From Carya illinoinensis (lineage: Eukaryota > Streptophyta > Magnoliopsida > Fagales > Juglandaceae), in assembly GCF_018687715.1 (NCBI RefSeq), contig NC_056758.1, positions 16,829,501 through 16,893,500 of the forward strand: DNA of 64,000 nt, written 5' to 3'. Shown here piece after piece: positions 11,458-22,279 of the stretch. Below the pieces are notes generated by a model, which was given only the letters and a program-made list of their open reading frames with translations, did not search any database and had not been told where the DNA came from. Position 1 is the stretch's first letter, and every line of letters starts with the position of its first letter. A program made the position numbers and the translations under genes.

Positions 11458-11850
11458 TCTTCCGTTGATGGTCTTCAATTTCAAGTAAAAGATGTATAAC
11501 ATAATACACCGCAGCTGTTGTTGTAACATAAGGAAAGACCCCGATCAGGGGGAAAACAGGTATTACTGGCAGGATAGGTCGATATTGGTTATGCTGGGAT
11601 CTTCAGCCGTGGAATACGCTTGTACCTTTGTTGAGACATAGTTTGGAATACACTTCCATTCTTCGTATATATTTAAACTCCTGTAAGTTTGCCATTCTTT
11701 GCAAAATATATTTATATTGATTGCATTAGGCAGAACTAGTTAGAAATCAAGTTATAACTCTTTTATTTGTAGAATAAATCTTGTAATCTCTTGTACAAAA
11801 TTAAAAGCAACCTTTGCCAACTTCACTTGCTCTTGTAAGTTGTAATAAAT
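11458..11850 (+). other. Probable 3' UTR and polyadenylation region of DUF707 gene
   Basis: This is non-coding sequence after the TAA stop. Candidate poly(A) signals are AATAAA at about 11773 and 11843 within T-rich sequence. The cleavage site cannot be fixed from sequence alone. Confidence 0.5.
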
Positions 11851-12810
11851 TTTTTTTATATGTTTTTTTGTTTTTGTACGCTAAACTGACTAGTATATTT
11901 TCGAAGGGGTGCTGACATTTCATCTTATGCAAAATAAAAGTGCTTTTTGAGAGAGAATAGGTCTCTGTAATGGGTCCTCTAAAGTTGGAGGGAGTCTGAT
12001 AAAGGTCATCAAATGGTTCAATGTAAAATGTCGAAAAGGTGAAGAAATCTGAATGTCCCCATCAGCTTTCGGTAGAATGAGAAAGTGACATGCTTTGAAA
12101 TTGATCAAATTATTGGAGTTTCACAACTGGATCACTTACTTCGAGGACTGATAAGACACTTTTGTCAATCCCACTCTTCTCTCTCTCTCTCTCTGTGGCC
12201 ATGTTTGTCAACCCCTACTTTCAAGTTTAGAAAACTTTACAACTGGTATACACAAAACTGGGTTGTCTCTGTCAATTACCTCCTCTTGAATACCATAACT
12301 TCAACAGTCCCTTATCTAATTTCCATTACTTGAATTACATGAGAAATTTGGGTTTTAGAACTTGAATCTTCTCAAAAGAGAGAAAAATGAAATCTCTTGA
12401 CAGAATACTACTGTCTTTGAGGGGTATTTGAGTTATGCATTTACTTGTATCATGATCTGATAGGCAAATTAGTTGTATGCAGGGCTATTACATAGAACTG
12501 GAGGCGCTTATATTGTTGCCTTTTTCTTGTTTGTTTGTTTGTTTGCATACAATAACAACAATGTATTAAGATGATAAGTTGGATTTCATTCATATCATAT
12601 TATTTGAGAGCACTCATTACTGACTTTGTGAAACTCTGATTTTGATAGTTTTGATTTCATTAATATCAATCTCATACCATGGTTCCATAATAATAGTTCT
12701 CATGATTAACTAGACTTCATGTAAACATCCTTCCCCAACGGCACTACGGGTTCGGCATTATTTTTCATAAAATATTAAAATCTGTGCAGACTCACATAAA
12801 TCAGATAATG
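11851..12810. other. Intergenic, no gene recognised
   Basis: Short open frames on both strands (for example 12085-12333) match nothing I recognise. A short (CT)n run is at 12180-12195 and (TTTG)n at 12528-12545. Confidence 0.5.
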
Positions 12811-12995
12811 TGTTCGTTTTGACAATCTATTTTAATTCATCTCATCTAATTATTATAATTTTTTTAAATTTTTAAATAAAATAAAATAAGTAATTTTTTT
12901 TTTAAAATTTTAATATAAAAATAATATTAAAAATATATATTTTAATAATATTTTATTTAATTTTTAATTTTAATTTCATCAATAAAAACAAATGA
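12811..12995. mobile_element. AT-rich MITE-like element
   Basis: It starts TGTTCGTTTTGACAATCTATT and contains TTCATCTCATCTAATTATTATAA and ...ATATTTTAATAATATTT, motifs also seen in elements at 17662 and 47803. The ends are degenerate and the boundaries uncertain. Confidence 0.4.
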
Positions 12996-13680
12996 GTCAT
13001 TCTTTCTCTAACAACATTGGGCATTTAAACATGAGAAATACTTTTTACAGTCGGGAAATGTAATCGGCATGCAGTCGTGGAGAAAAAAGTAAATTAATAC
13101 GGAACTTACATGAAAAATATTTTATAATTTTTTTTTATTCATGTAGGTTTTCCTGAATATAAAATAATTTTTTTATAATTTTTTTTATTCATTCTATATA
13201 GCCGACTGCACGCCGACTGTATTTCTCGACTGTATCTAGCAAAGCCTTTTAAACATACTATTATTCTCCTTTTTGTTATGTCAAATCATCCTCGAATTTC
13301 ACGATGAATTTGTCTTATTATGGTGCATGCAAATTAAAATGCGATCAACATCACAGTGCAGTCATGTGATTCATATTTATCCAATTAAAAATGGAGTTGT
13401 GTTTTACAAAATCACATTTAAAAATAATTAAAAAAAAAACAAATGGGAAATGGGAAAAGTCGTTTAACTCTTTTTATGCATGTTTGTTATGCACCGTCGA
13501 TTTAAGAATTTGTCTTTAAAATTCATCCCCCTTTAAAAAATAATTTATTCTTAAAAAGGTATTTCATGCTTCAAGGTCTGTGATTAATGTTTTAAATTTC
13601 GTCTTGATGATTATTCTCGTTTAAGCATGGGAAAAGAATACTTTGATATCGGAGTATTCCATTGTACTGTTTTGAGATAA
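12996..13680. other. Intergenic AT-rich DNA, no gene recognised
   Basis: There is no coding signal. Two similar stretches, one containing TTTTTTTATTCATGTAGG (about 13129-13147) and one containing TTTTTTTATTCATTCTAT (about 13181-13198), suggest a small local duplication within 13040-13240. Confidence 0.4.
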
Positions 13681-14245
13681 CTATCTATATATGCATATGT
13701 AAACTGATTATTATTAATAAAATAAATACATACATATATATATATATATATATATGTAAGTATATATCATGTATATGTGTATATATATGGAAGAATTAAT
13801 AATTTATAAAATAAAAGTACATTGAAAACATAAGAAAAAAAAAAAGGTAGAGATATTGGTGTCAAAAGATAATATTACAAAAACACAAACTTGAAATATG
13901 GAAAAAAAACAAAGAAAAAAATAAAAGAGTTGAGAAATTATTAAAAATAATGATTAAAAAACAGAGAATGAGGAGACATATTCGTAGTTACGAAATAATA
14001 AAATTCCATAAATACCTTTTAGATTTTAAAATTACATAAATACCATCCAAATTTAAAATTTTAAAAAATGCTATCCAAACTCAAAAAAATTACAAACTAC
14101 AACTGAAGCAGTTCGGAATGGAATATGGCTCGAAATAGGCTGAAACGAGTTGGAATTTGGAACAAAACAGAACTAAAAGGTATAGTGTACTAAGAACTAC
14201 ACTAGAATAGAAAAATCCTACTAAAAAACTAGAATGGAACGCAAT
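13681..14245 (+). repeat. Dispersed repeat, copy A (partner near 37.9-38.4 kb)
   Basis: Shares a long collinear stretch with about 37897-38420. Shared landmarks in order are GGAAGAATTRAYRRTTTATAA, ACATTGAAAACAT, AAGATAATATTA, AAAGAGTTGAGAAA, GAGACATATT, CATCCAAACTCAA and AGTTCGGAATGGAAT. A (TA)n run at 13735-13756 lies at its start. No coding sequence is readable, and the transposon class is unknown. Confidence 0.75.
13735..13756. repeat. (TA)n microsatellite
   Basis: About 10 TA units follow ACATA, within AT-rich sequence. Confidence 0.9.
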
Positions 14246-14551
14246 TCAAAACTATCTGCAATGCCCCAACTTCCAAGTCTAGCAAGACAGTTGAGTTGTT
14301 GGCACAACAAACACATGAATTCATGTCATATGCCCTCACACATTATAGTTGTCAATTTGTGTCTAGCATAGTAATCAATTCTATAGTTACAACGTATATA
14401 TTTACAAAATTTCGAAAGTATTAAGTGCTAGAGAAACCAAACAAAACCATAAAAAGAGACATGGTTTTGTCTACACTTGGATACAAATATTAGTACATGT
14501 CCAAATAAAAAGTGCCACAATTGCCCAATATGAAAATAAGCAGTCTCGTAA

Positions 14552-14754
14552 GATTGTGTTTGGATGTTGAGTTGAGTTGAATTGAGTTAAGTTTTTTATG
14601 AATAGTAGTGAGTTGAGATAGTTGTGTGAGTTTTATAGGATCTACTTGAAATGTATTTAGGTGTGTTTGAATGTTACGAAAGTTTAGATATATTTAAAGG
14701 AAATTGTAAAATAAATGAGTTTCATCATTAAATTCAACTATTCATCTAACATAC
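14552..14754 (+). mobile_element. Tourist-like MITE copy
   Basis: It begins GATTGTGTTTGGATGTTGAG and continues GAATAGTAGTGAGTTGAGAT, closely like the left end of the element at 4528. TAA flanks both proposed ends (14549-14551 and 14755-14757). The right terminus is degenerate. Confidence 0.5.
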
Positions 14755-17661
14755 TAAAAATGAACTACTAGCGTCAAATCCTTGAAGGGCAATTTTTTTT
14801 TTCCAAACTGCACTTGCAGCGCCCATCAACCTAAAGTTAAGGGCAAAATGGACAAACATGACTTTTCTTTTTCCACCCTTCAGTTTGCAGGCATAATGAT
14901 GCTACTACAGAAAAGTTGCCATTGGTTAAGACCAGTTACATCTATGTATAGTATAGACTACTGAACTTATTTACGATGCAGTCCAAGTTGATGTTTGGAT
15001 GGTGGAAGATGGTTAAAAGTGAACTGTACTGAGTGCAGTTAAGGAACCAAACGGGGCCTAGAACAAGGCATAAAGTTCATAGAGAAAATCAAATGCACTA
15101 GGACGACAAAGTTTGGCCTAACCGATGAAAGGTAATCAAGCTAATCATATTGGTAAGAAAAGTGCTACAACTACAAATATCTCATAAAAATTTTTATAAA
15201 CTGATATGACTTTATATAATACGTGAGATTTACTTTACAATAAAATTAATTTTACAATCTAATGTACTACATCAAATTAAATCATGTCAACTTAAGAATT
15301 TACTTTTCTAGAATCTATTTGTGGCTAAAATATTTATATGATAATATGCAATATTATCTCCCTTTTCTTCCTCCTCATAGCCTGCACTATTAGCTGCGGT
15401 TTCAAGTTTGAGACCGCAGGTGAGATTAGGGCATGAGTACTATGAGTTCACGGGTAGTGTGAAAAATTGTCCAACCCTGTCGCCATCCATATCACACCTA
15501 GAATGTTTGCTTACTGTGAAGCGGGGGAGGGGCCCTTTGTTTCTTTTGCACGTTATGTCATGACTTCTGTGTTGGTTGTCATGGACTATATATTGACTTG
15601 TTCAAAATGCAAGGGGATGAGGGTACTTAGAATTGCAAGCAGAGTTGGACAGTTTGTCCGTGAGAAGAGAGAAGGGTTCCCAAGGCTTGGAGGGTGGTGA
15701 AAGTTTTCGTATATATTTATGTCACTTATCTAGAGGTTAGGAGTTTTTTGCACCATTCATGTAACATATCTTTTTCCCTATATATTTAAGGATAATAATA
15801 CATTTATAAATCTTTTACAACCAACTAATATAAATGTTTATTAAAATAATTTAAGTTTTACATAACTACTCTCTTTCTCTACCTTTTATTAGGGTTTTTT
15901 CTTATCTTGTGAGGGTGTGTTTGTTATCATATTTTAGTGTAGTGATAATTACGGGTGGTAATTCATGTTCGTGGATTGTGTTATTGTCTTGTCAAATCCT
16001 AATTATTAGAATATATGGGCCAACCCGAATTCGACCTATGTAATTAAACGAATTAGATCTTAAAACTTTAATACAACCTATATAAATAATAGGTGACACA
16101 ACGCAATCCGCACAGTCCATTTAATAATAACCTTTATTGGGTTAACCAGAATACAACCCATTTAACACGTTTCAATCCATTTTATATAAATAGGTTGAGT
16201 TAACCCATATATTTATTTTGATCCAATTAATATAATTTTATATATAATACATGAATAACTATATAATTCATTTACAATTACTAATAGAGTCATGATAAAA
16301 GCATATAAAACTAAATATTCATAGAATTTAAAAATACGATTTATTCCTGTCATATAGGTTGATTGTGATTTCTAAAAATTGATTCACAATTAATTTATTT
16401 ATTAATCATATCTTATCGGGTCAACTCATTTTGATTTAAACCCTTTTATATCATATCCATACTCCCTTATTTTATACTATATGTTAAATTAACATGTCGG
16501 TGCCATATATTACCAGCCTCAATGACAGCTTTTAAGACATGAAGTATGATACCCTCCTCGGTAGATTCCTTTAATGCTCAGTAGCAAACAAAGCGTAAGT
16601 CGGTCACCGCATGGAAACATGGGTAAATTTATTAGAGATTAGCCCTGGAGTACCGACGCTACCCGTCCTTTTTTGCCCTTTTCCTTTCTTTCTTCCGTGT
16701 ATTGCTTTAGAATATTGACAAGCTTTCACTTTCGCAGCTTGTCTTTTCCACAACCATTTTCTTCATCATGCACCTTTCTATTCTATTAGAGATGCCTGAT
16801 TAGGCTCTTGCTTCTGTTGTTAGTCCTTATCTAGTTTGCTTGTACATGTTTAACGCAGTTCGAAACCAAAACATCTTAAATATCTTTTAACATCTTCAAT
16901 GATACACAGAAAATTATCTTCTATGATCTTAAATATTTTTACCATCTACTTGGTTCTTCTTGGTCCTTATCTACTCATCCAGTTATTGAATTCTATTTGA
17001 AATTTGGTGTGCAGAACAAACTCATTGCAGAGATGGCACAACTTGATTTACAAAAGAAGTTTAACAACTGATCTCTTGCCAACCGTAATCGTCTAGTTTA
17101 CATTTCGGGTCATTCTAATTGTAATTTCTACTTAGAAGTAACGTGATAAAATTTGATTTGTAAGATAGATCTTTATCTTGTCGACGGTGTGAAGGGCATA
17201 TCGGTCATATCTACCGTCAACTACTCAGGTCATACAACTTAAGTCCAGTATTGAGTCTTGACTACTCAAGACATTCTTATTCTTCTCCATTCTATAAAGT
17301 GGATGCCAACATCATTAAGGAATGGACTTCAGAACCAGACCTAGATTTAAATATTGTTTCTTAAATCCATTCCAGATCCGATTATATGCACTTACATCAT
17401 CACTTCATCAATATATATAAGAAATCCCAGTTAATGAGGTATAAAATATGCCTTTCAACAACTAGTTAGCTCAATAAGTATGTCTGCAATAAAATAACAT
17501 CCATATGTTTGCAGTAGAGTACTTAAAACAACACAAACCCAAAAACCAAGAACATCTTGCTTGGTATATTTTACGGACTGACAAAAGGTAATTTGTTCTG
17601 AAAGATGCAATAATCAATCTCAATGCATGTCCCAACTTAGTTAAAACAACTTGTGTGTTAA
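14755..17661. other. Intergenic, no gene recognised
   Basis: Read on both strands without finding a gene. The frame at 15467-15700 has no family resemblance. The stretch includes AT-rich tracts and a region (about 15950-16480) with repeated words such as AACCCATTTAAC, AACCCATATATTT and GGTTAACC-like sequence that looks like decayed transposon DNA. Confidence 0.45.
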
Positions 17662-17871
17662 GGGTTCATTTGGTTACACAAAACAAAACTATCTTATTTT
17701 ATATAATTATTACAACTTTTCTAAACTTCCATATAAAATATAATAAACAATTCAATTTTTTCAAATCCCAAAACAAAAATAATATTAAAAAATTATATTT
17801 TAATAATATTTAATTCAACTTTAAATGAAATATCTCATTTCATCTCATCTAAATTGAGTAACCAAATAAGC
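17662..17871. mobile_element. TAA-flanked Tourist-like MITE
   Basis: The left end is GGGTTCATTTGGTTACACA; the right end, read on the other strand, is GCTTATTTGGTTACTCAATT. Both sides are flanked by TAA (17659-17661 and 17872-17874). The element is 210 bp and AT-rich, containing TTCATCTCATCTAAATTG. Confidence 0.65.
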
Positions 17872-19842
17872 TAAGTCTATGTCTCAGATGCAACAAAAAA
17901 TCAGTAAAGAAAAGAAGAGGAGAAACATGTAATTTGACCCTTCAGAAAGAAAAAAGAAACTGTAAAATTAAAATAGTTTCTATATATATTAAAATATAGC
18001 AGGGAAAAAGATGGCTTTATGCCAGTGTGTGCGCAATTGAAAACTCAATAATTATATGTGACCTCACCTAGACCAGCCAGAGAAGTTGACAAGAATTTAA
18101 GGGCATCACAGAAAAATCGCCCACATCTGATTGTTATTTGTCGTTGGAACAGCACATGGGTTGTTGCACATTACAATCACAGATTGAGGTCAATGAGATT
18201 CCCAAAACACTCTTCTCAAGATACCAAATTCAGATGTGGCTCTAAATTCTAATGTCATCCCTGAGCCCCACAAGCTTACCATAAAAAAAATATTACTTTA
18301 ATCTCTTACAACCACATAATTTTTTGTTCATCAGTGTAGCAAGAACTTCAGACTATTGGAATCAACACAAACATGACTATATGAAACACTTGAAACTGGA
18401 ATAATTTAAGTACAAAGGTACGCATTAACAGTCTCTCAAGAACGGATGATGATCCTCTTCATTTCTAGTGAAATAGTATCAATTAGTATAAAACACGGAC
18501 TATATTAGTCATTTCACTTATCAATATACTATGAAATGACAAAAATACCAGTGTATAATCAACACTATACAACTACAAGAAGTTAATATAGCTTAATACC
18601 TACTTGCCTCTACCCAAATACTTTGGTTCAAAACACACTTCTAAAGCACTAATGCCATTTCGATATCTCCCATGAGCCTGAGCCTCACAAGCTTACAATT
18701 AAAAATAGTGCTTTAATCACTCACAGAAAGTGTACAATTTTTCGCTTACTTAGGCTAGCAATAGTATTTCAAATCAAATGGAGACGATCTATTTCAAACT
18801 AATTAAATAAAAACGAGAATAATTCAAGTAAAGGCATGCATTAATTGTCTCTCAAGAACAATAAAACCATCTTACAGCTGTAGCAAGTCCATAGCTAGCT
18901 TAATTGCCTCTACCCAACTTCCACCCACCATAATATTTTGGGTTGGCTACACCTGCATGCATTAATAACAAAGTATCTATCTTATCCAGCAACAATAAAA
19001 ACTCATCTATATATGGGTTTCTCATCAATATATAGGACTGTCACCTATTTAGAGTAATTTAAGAGCTAATTAGATCATTCTCTCTCTCATGGGGGTGCTC
19101 CAATTATTAAGTTATAGGACCACCCATATCATTACAAGATCTGGAATTGGCAGGACACTGTAAAAATTGATGTGTAACCTGTCCGCATGACTTCTGCCCG
19201 TTCAGTGCAACAAAAGAACCATATTGAGAAGATGAATGCTCTATCAAATGCAGAGGAAGCAACCATAACAGGTCAAGAAGATGATCGTGTAAGAAGAAAA
19301 GAATTAGTCCGAGTAAAACGAAGCATATTGATTTAACAATTGTGATACATGTTGCAATATGTATAGACGCACTGCTACAATAAACAAATGATTGACAGGC
19401 AACACACAATACTATGATATAATAGACAAAACTTAAATCTTACTCAGTCATGACTAACACACCGGCCCTTCGGAGCACTTACATCGATATATCCTTTTAA
19501 TCCTTAATTTTAAAAGTAACAAAAATTATCATCAACCCCAATAGCTCCACCAAAAGGACAATGTTTCTTCAAATACGAATTGCGGCACAGTGCTGTGCTA
19601 TCTTCAGGTTTGAAGCCTTCCTATGCTAGGGCAGTTAAAGGGCTTTCTTTGGCTCCTCATCGCTACTTCCCGCAAAAAGTACCACTAGAACTAGCAAGAA
19701 ACTAACCTGGAAACAGCCGAACCCAAGTACAGACATAATTCTGAAGAGATATAAACAATCAAATGAAGAACGGATTTTCTTTTCATCCACAACTCCAACA
19801 GCATCGACTTGACTCATAAATTAAACAATGTAAATTATAAAT
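17872..19842. other. Intergenic / downstream of Cys-rich gene
   Basis: No gene is recognised. Two related stretches, about 18240-18450 and 18670-18860, share CCTGAGCC...CACAAGCTTAC and GTCTCTCAAGAAC landmarks, so they look like an old tandem duplication of about 420 bp. The part nearest 19860 may be 3' UTR of the minus-strand gene. The 100-codon minus frame at 19107-19409 has no recognised homology. Confidence 0.4.
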
Positions 19843-19862
19843 TAGAGAGAGAGAGAGAGAGA
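19843..19862. repeat. (GA)n microsatellite
   Basis: About 10 GA units lie immediately downstream of the stop codon of the minus-strand cysteine-rich gene, so they are probably CT repeats in its 3' UTR. Confidence 0.85.
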
Positions 19863-19863
19863 G

Positions 19864-20356
19864 CTAGAGATGGCATCCAAAGCAATTACAGGTCTTTGGA
19901 GTGAAAGAACAGAAGCCAAAAGGCCTATTGGGAATGTTGCAATTGATGGCATAGCAACAAGGAGATGGCAAGCACAGCCCTTTGGCCCCACCACAGCAAG
20001 TGCATAGTGCACATATCTGGAAGCTCCCCAGTTTCCTCCTCGTCTCGTTCATGACCATCATCATCTTTTCCATCTTCCCTGCCTCAATCAAAGGCACCAT
20101 CTCAACCTCCGACCCATTTACCTCCAAATCAAGAAACAAACATTCAATCCACAAAATACCCACAGAAAAATATGACCAATTTGACAAAAAATAAAAATAA
20201 AAATCAAGGTATCTTCGAATCAAAGCAAGGTTTCGAGGGGAGGGATAGAACACTCACTTGGGCTGCACCTGTTTTCAGACCTGCTTCATTGCAGCTAACC
20301 ATATTAGCTAAAAAGAGGAGCAATATCAGGGAGAATGGGACCCGATGAACAGTCAT
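19864..20356 (-). CDS. Small secreted cysteine-rich protein, 118 aa, two exons
   Basis: Exon 1 is 20258-20356 (ATG at 20356) and exon 2 is 19864-20121 (stop TAG at 19864-19866). The intron of 136 bp has GT-AG ends (CAA|GTGAGT ... GATTTGGAG|GTA), and both junctions are in phase 0. Residues 1-22 (MTVHRVPFSLILLLFLANMV then SC) form a clear signal peptide. The middle is acidic and Met-rich. After a basic site NETRRKLG, the C-terminal 50 residues hold 12 cysteines, including CALCTCCGGAKGLCLPSPCC and, at the very end, FTPKTCNCFGCHL. It looks like an apoplastic cysteine-rich peptide precursor or small wall protein. The RRKLG site before the Cys domain is reminiscent of EPFL-type precursors, but the cysteine spacing is not theirs. 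I believe it belongs to a conserved plant family of unknown function (DUF7866-like), though that name is from memory and unverified. The function is unknown. Confidence 0.8.
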
Positions 20357-21970
20357 CGTGGTTCTTGGGATGCTCCCTTTGGATTTGTATTTTGGTTCGT
20401 GGTGTTGCGGCAAGAGTTTAATAAGAGAATTCGGAAAGAGCGTGAGATAGGTCTTGATCTTTCTCAAGTGAGGCTTAATTTGGTGTACCATAAATAAGTT
20501 TGAGTGAGTTTTGATAAGCGGTTTTTAATGGGTTTTTTTTTTTTTTGCTGGACCATGGAGAAGGAAAATGGGGTCACTTGTTTTGGGGCTTGGAGGAGTT
20601 TTTGAAGGAGAAAGGGTTTGTTTGAGAAGCCACTTGGGCATAATGTGGAGGATAGCTTTGAGGGCATGTAGAGTTTAGATCCTCCCATTTGAGTGAAATG
20701 TCATTATGTGGAGCACTATGGACAATAGAGAAAATAATGTACACGCCATCTTGTGGTGGCAGCTTGAGGAGCCTTGATAAGTAGGGCCTGTTGGTTCTAT
20801 AGACAAAGGTTGTCCCCACTTTGTTCTAGAAAAGTGCCAACACATATCTTTTAAATTTCTGACCAGGTTTAGGCTTGAAATTTAGATGTCCAGCCTACAT
20901 ATCATTTTATTCATTGTGTCTGAAATTTATCCTTCACAATTTCATAACTTCCCTTTCAAGTAACAATGACAACCTTGGATAAACGATCTAACTTGCATAC
21001 AATTGCGCTTCTCTCTATAAACCAAATCCTTTCCTCTCATACCTTAAGTTTCTTTTTTTATTTTTTATTTTTTCACTAAGTTGAAAATGGCCCGATCCCT
21101 CGATCGTTGATTGTCAAAACTAGACTAGAAGAGTTTCCATCAAACCGACGCTTGTGGCTTATGCGCCTCCAAAAGCAAACATGAGACTTACATACCATTG
21201 TGGTTCTTGCCTCCAACGACTGCGCGCGCGACACTACTAGAATCTTTGGTCTCAGATCTTCAAAATCTGTTCTACCCTACTCCATACCCAACATCAATGG
21301 TTCTCATGCGTTGAGACAAATGTGAAGAGACAAAGAGAAGTTGTCAAAGATGTCTATTCTCCTATGCTTTTGCTTTCTCCAAACGAGATCAGATGTAATG
21401 GAAGCGAAAAGCTTATAAGCTCCAAAAAAATCAATTGCAGTTCCCCATTATCAAATGCGGCTTTCAGATGTAGAGGACCCCAACAAACCACTTCTTTGGC
21501 GATCTGCTATTCTGATTATGCCAAGGAAACAAGGCCTGAACCTATTTCTATTGCCCGTGTTTTGTTTTATTTTCTAGCAATACATCTATTATAATGGTTT
21601 TTCAATATGGGGTAGCCCACCTCCTCCTCTTGTAGTTCTTATTTTATTTTAATGCAAACCATAATTAATATTAAAATTAAAATTAAAAAAAAAAAACACT
21701 TTTTATAAATATAAAAGCGCTATAGAACTCAAACCTGTAAAACTTAACCAGAAATTAAAAAAATAATAAAATAACATGCAACTCAAACTTCGAGCCTTCT
21801 ACAGTTGGACAACTTGAATGCTTATGAACGTGTAATTCTATAGTGACACCCCGAATATGAACACTTACATGATCGCGTGTGCGTAGAGACAAAAATCCAA
21901 AAAAACAAAAAAAAAACAATGAGGTATAGATTTGTAATTTTAAATCATTAAACGCAGGAAAACATTGAAT
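20357..21970. other. Promoter side of Cys-rich gene and intergenic DNA
   Basis: No gene is recognised. Overlapping minus frames upstream of 20356 have no in-frame link to the signal peptide and look like chance. A T run is at 20527-20547. Confidence 0.4.
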
Positions 21971-21978
21971 AGCTACTC

Positions 21979-22279
21979 AGAGCACTCCCAATAGATTTTT
22001 TATTTTATCATTTATAATACATCATCAAATCTCACTTTTTCTATTTAATATATTGACTTTTACAATATATCATACATCAGTTTATCTATTTTTTTTTCAT
22101 ATCATTTTAATATCATACCTTTTAATATTTTATGAGAGAAAAAGTACAAGAAGAGATAGAAAACAAATAAAAATATATTTATATTTGTGTACAGTTACTT
22201 CTATTTCTAGCAGCAATACTGTACAGAAATGAAAAATAGAAATAAAATACAGCATCTATTAGATGCACCTTTTAGAGTA
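21979..22279. mobile_element. Possible MITE with GAGCAC-type end
   Basis: The left end AGAGCACTCCCAATAGATTTT resembles the left end of the element at 58608 (GAGCATCCTCAATGGATTAG). The interior is AT-rich with TTTATAATACATCATCAAAT. The right end is only weakly inverted (TCTATTAGATGCACC). Confidence 0.35.

Noticed and set aside
19107..19409. 100-codon minus ORF downstream of the Cys-rich gene
   Set aside because: No recognisable family, no splice partners and no composition change; treated as chance.
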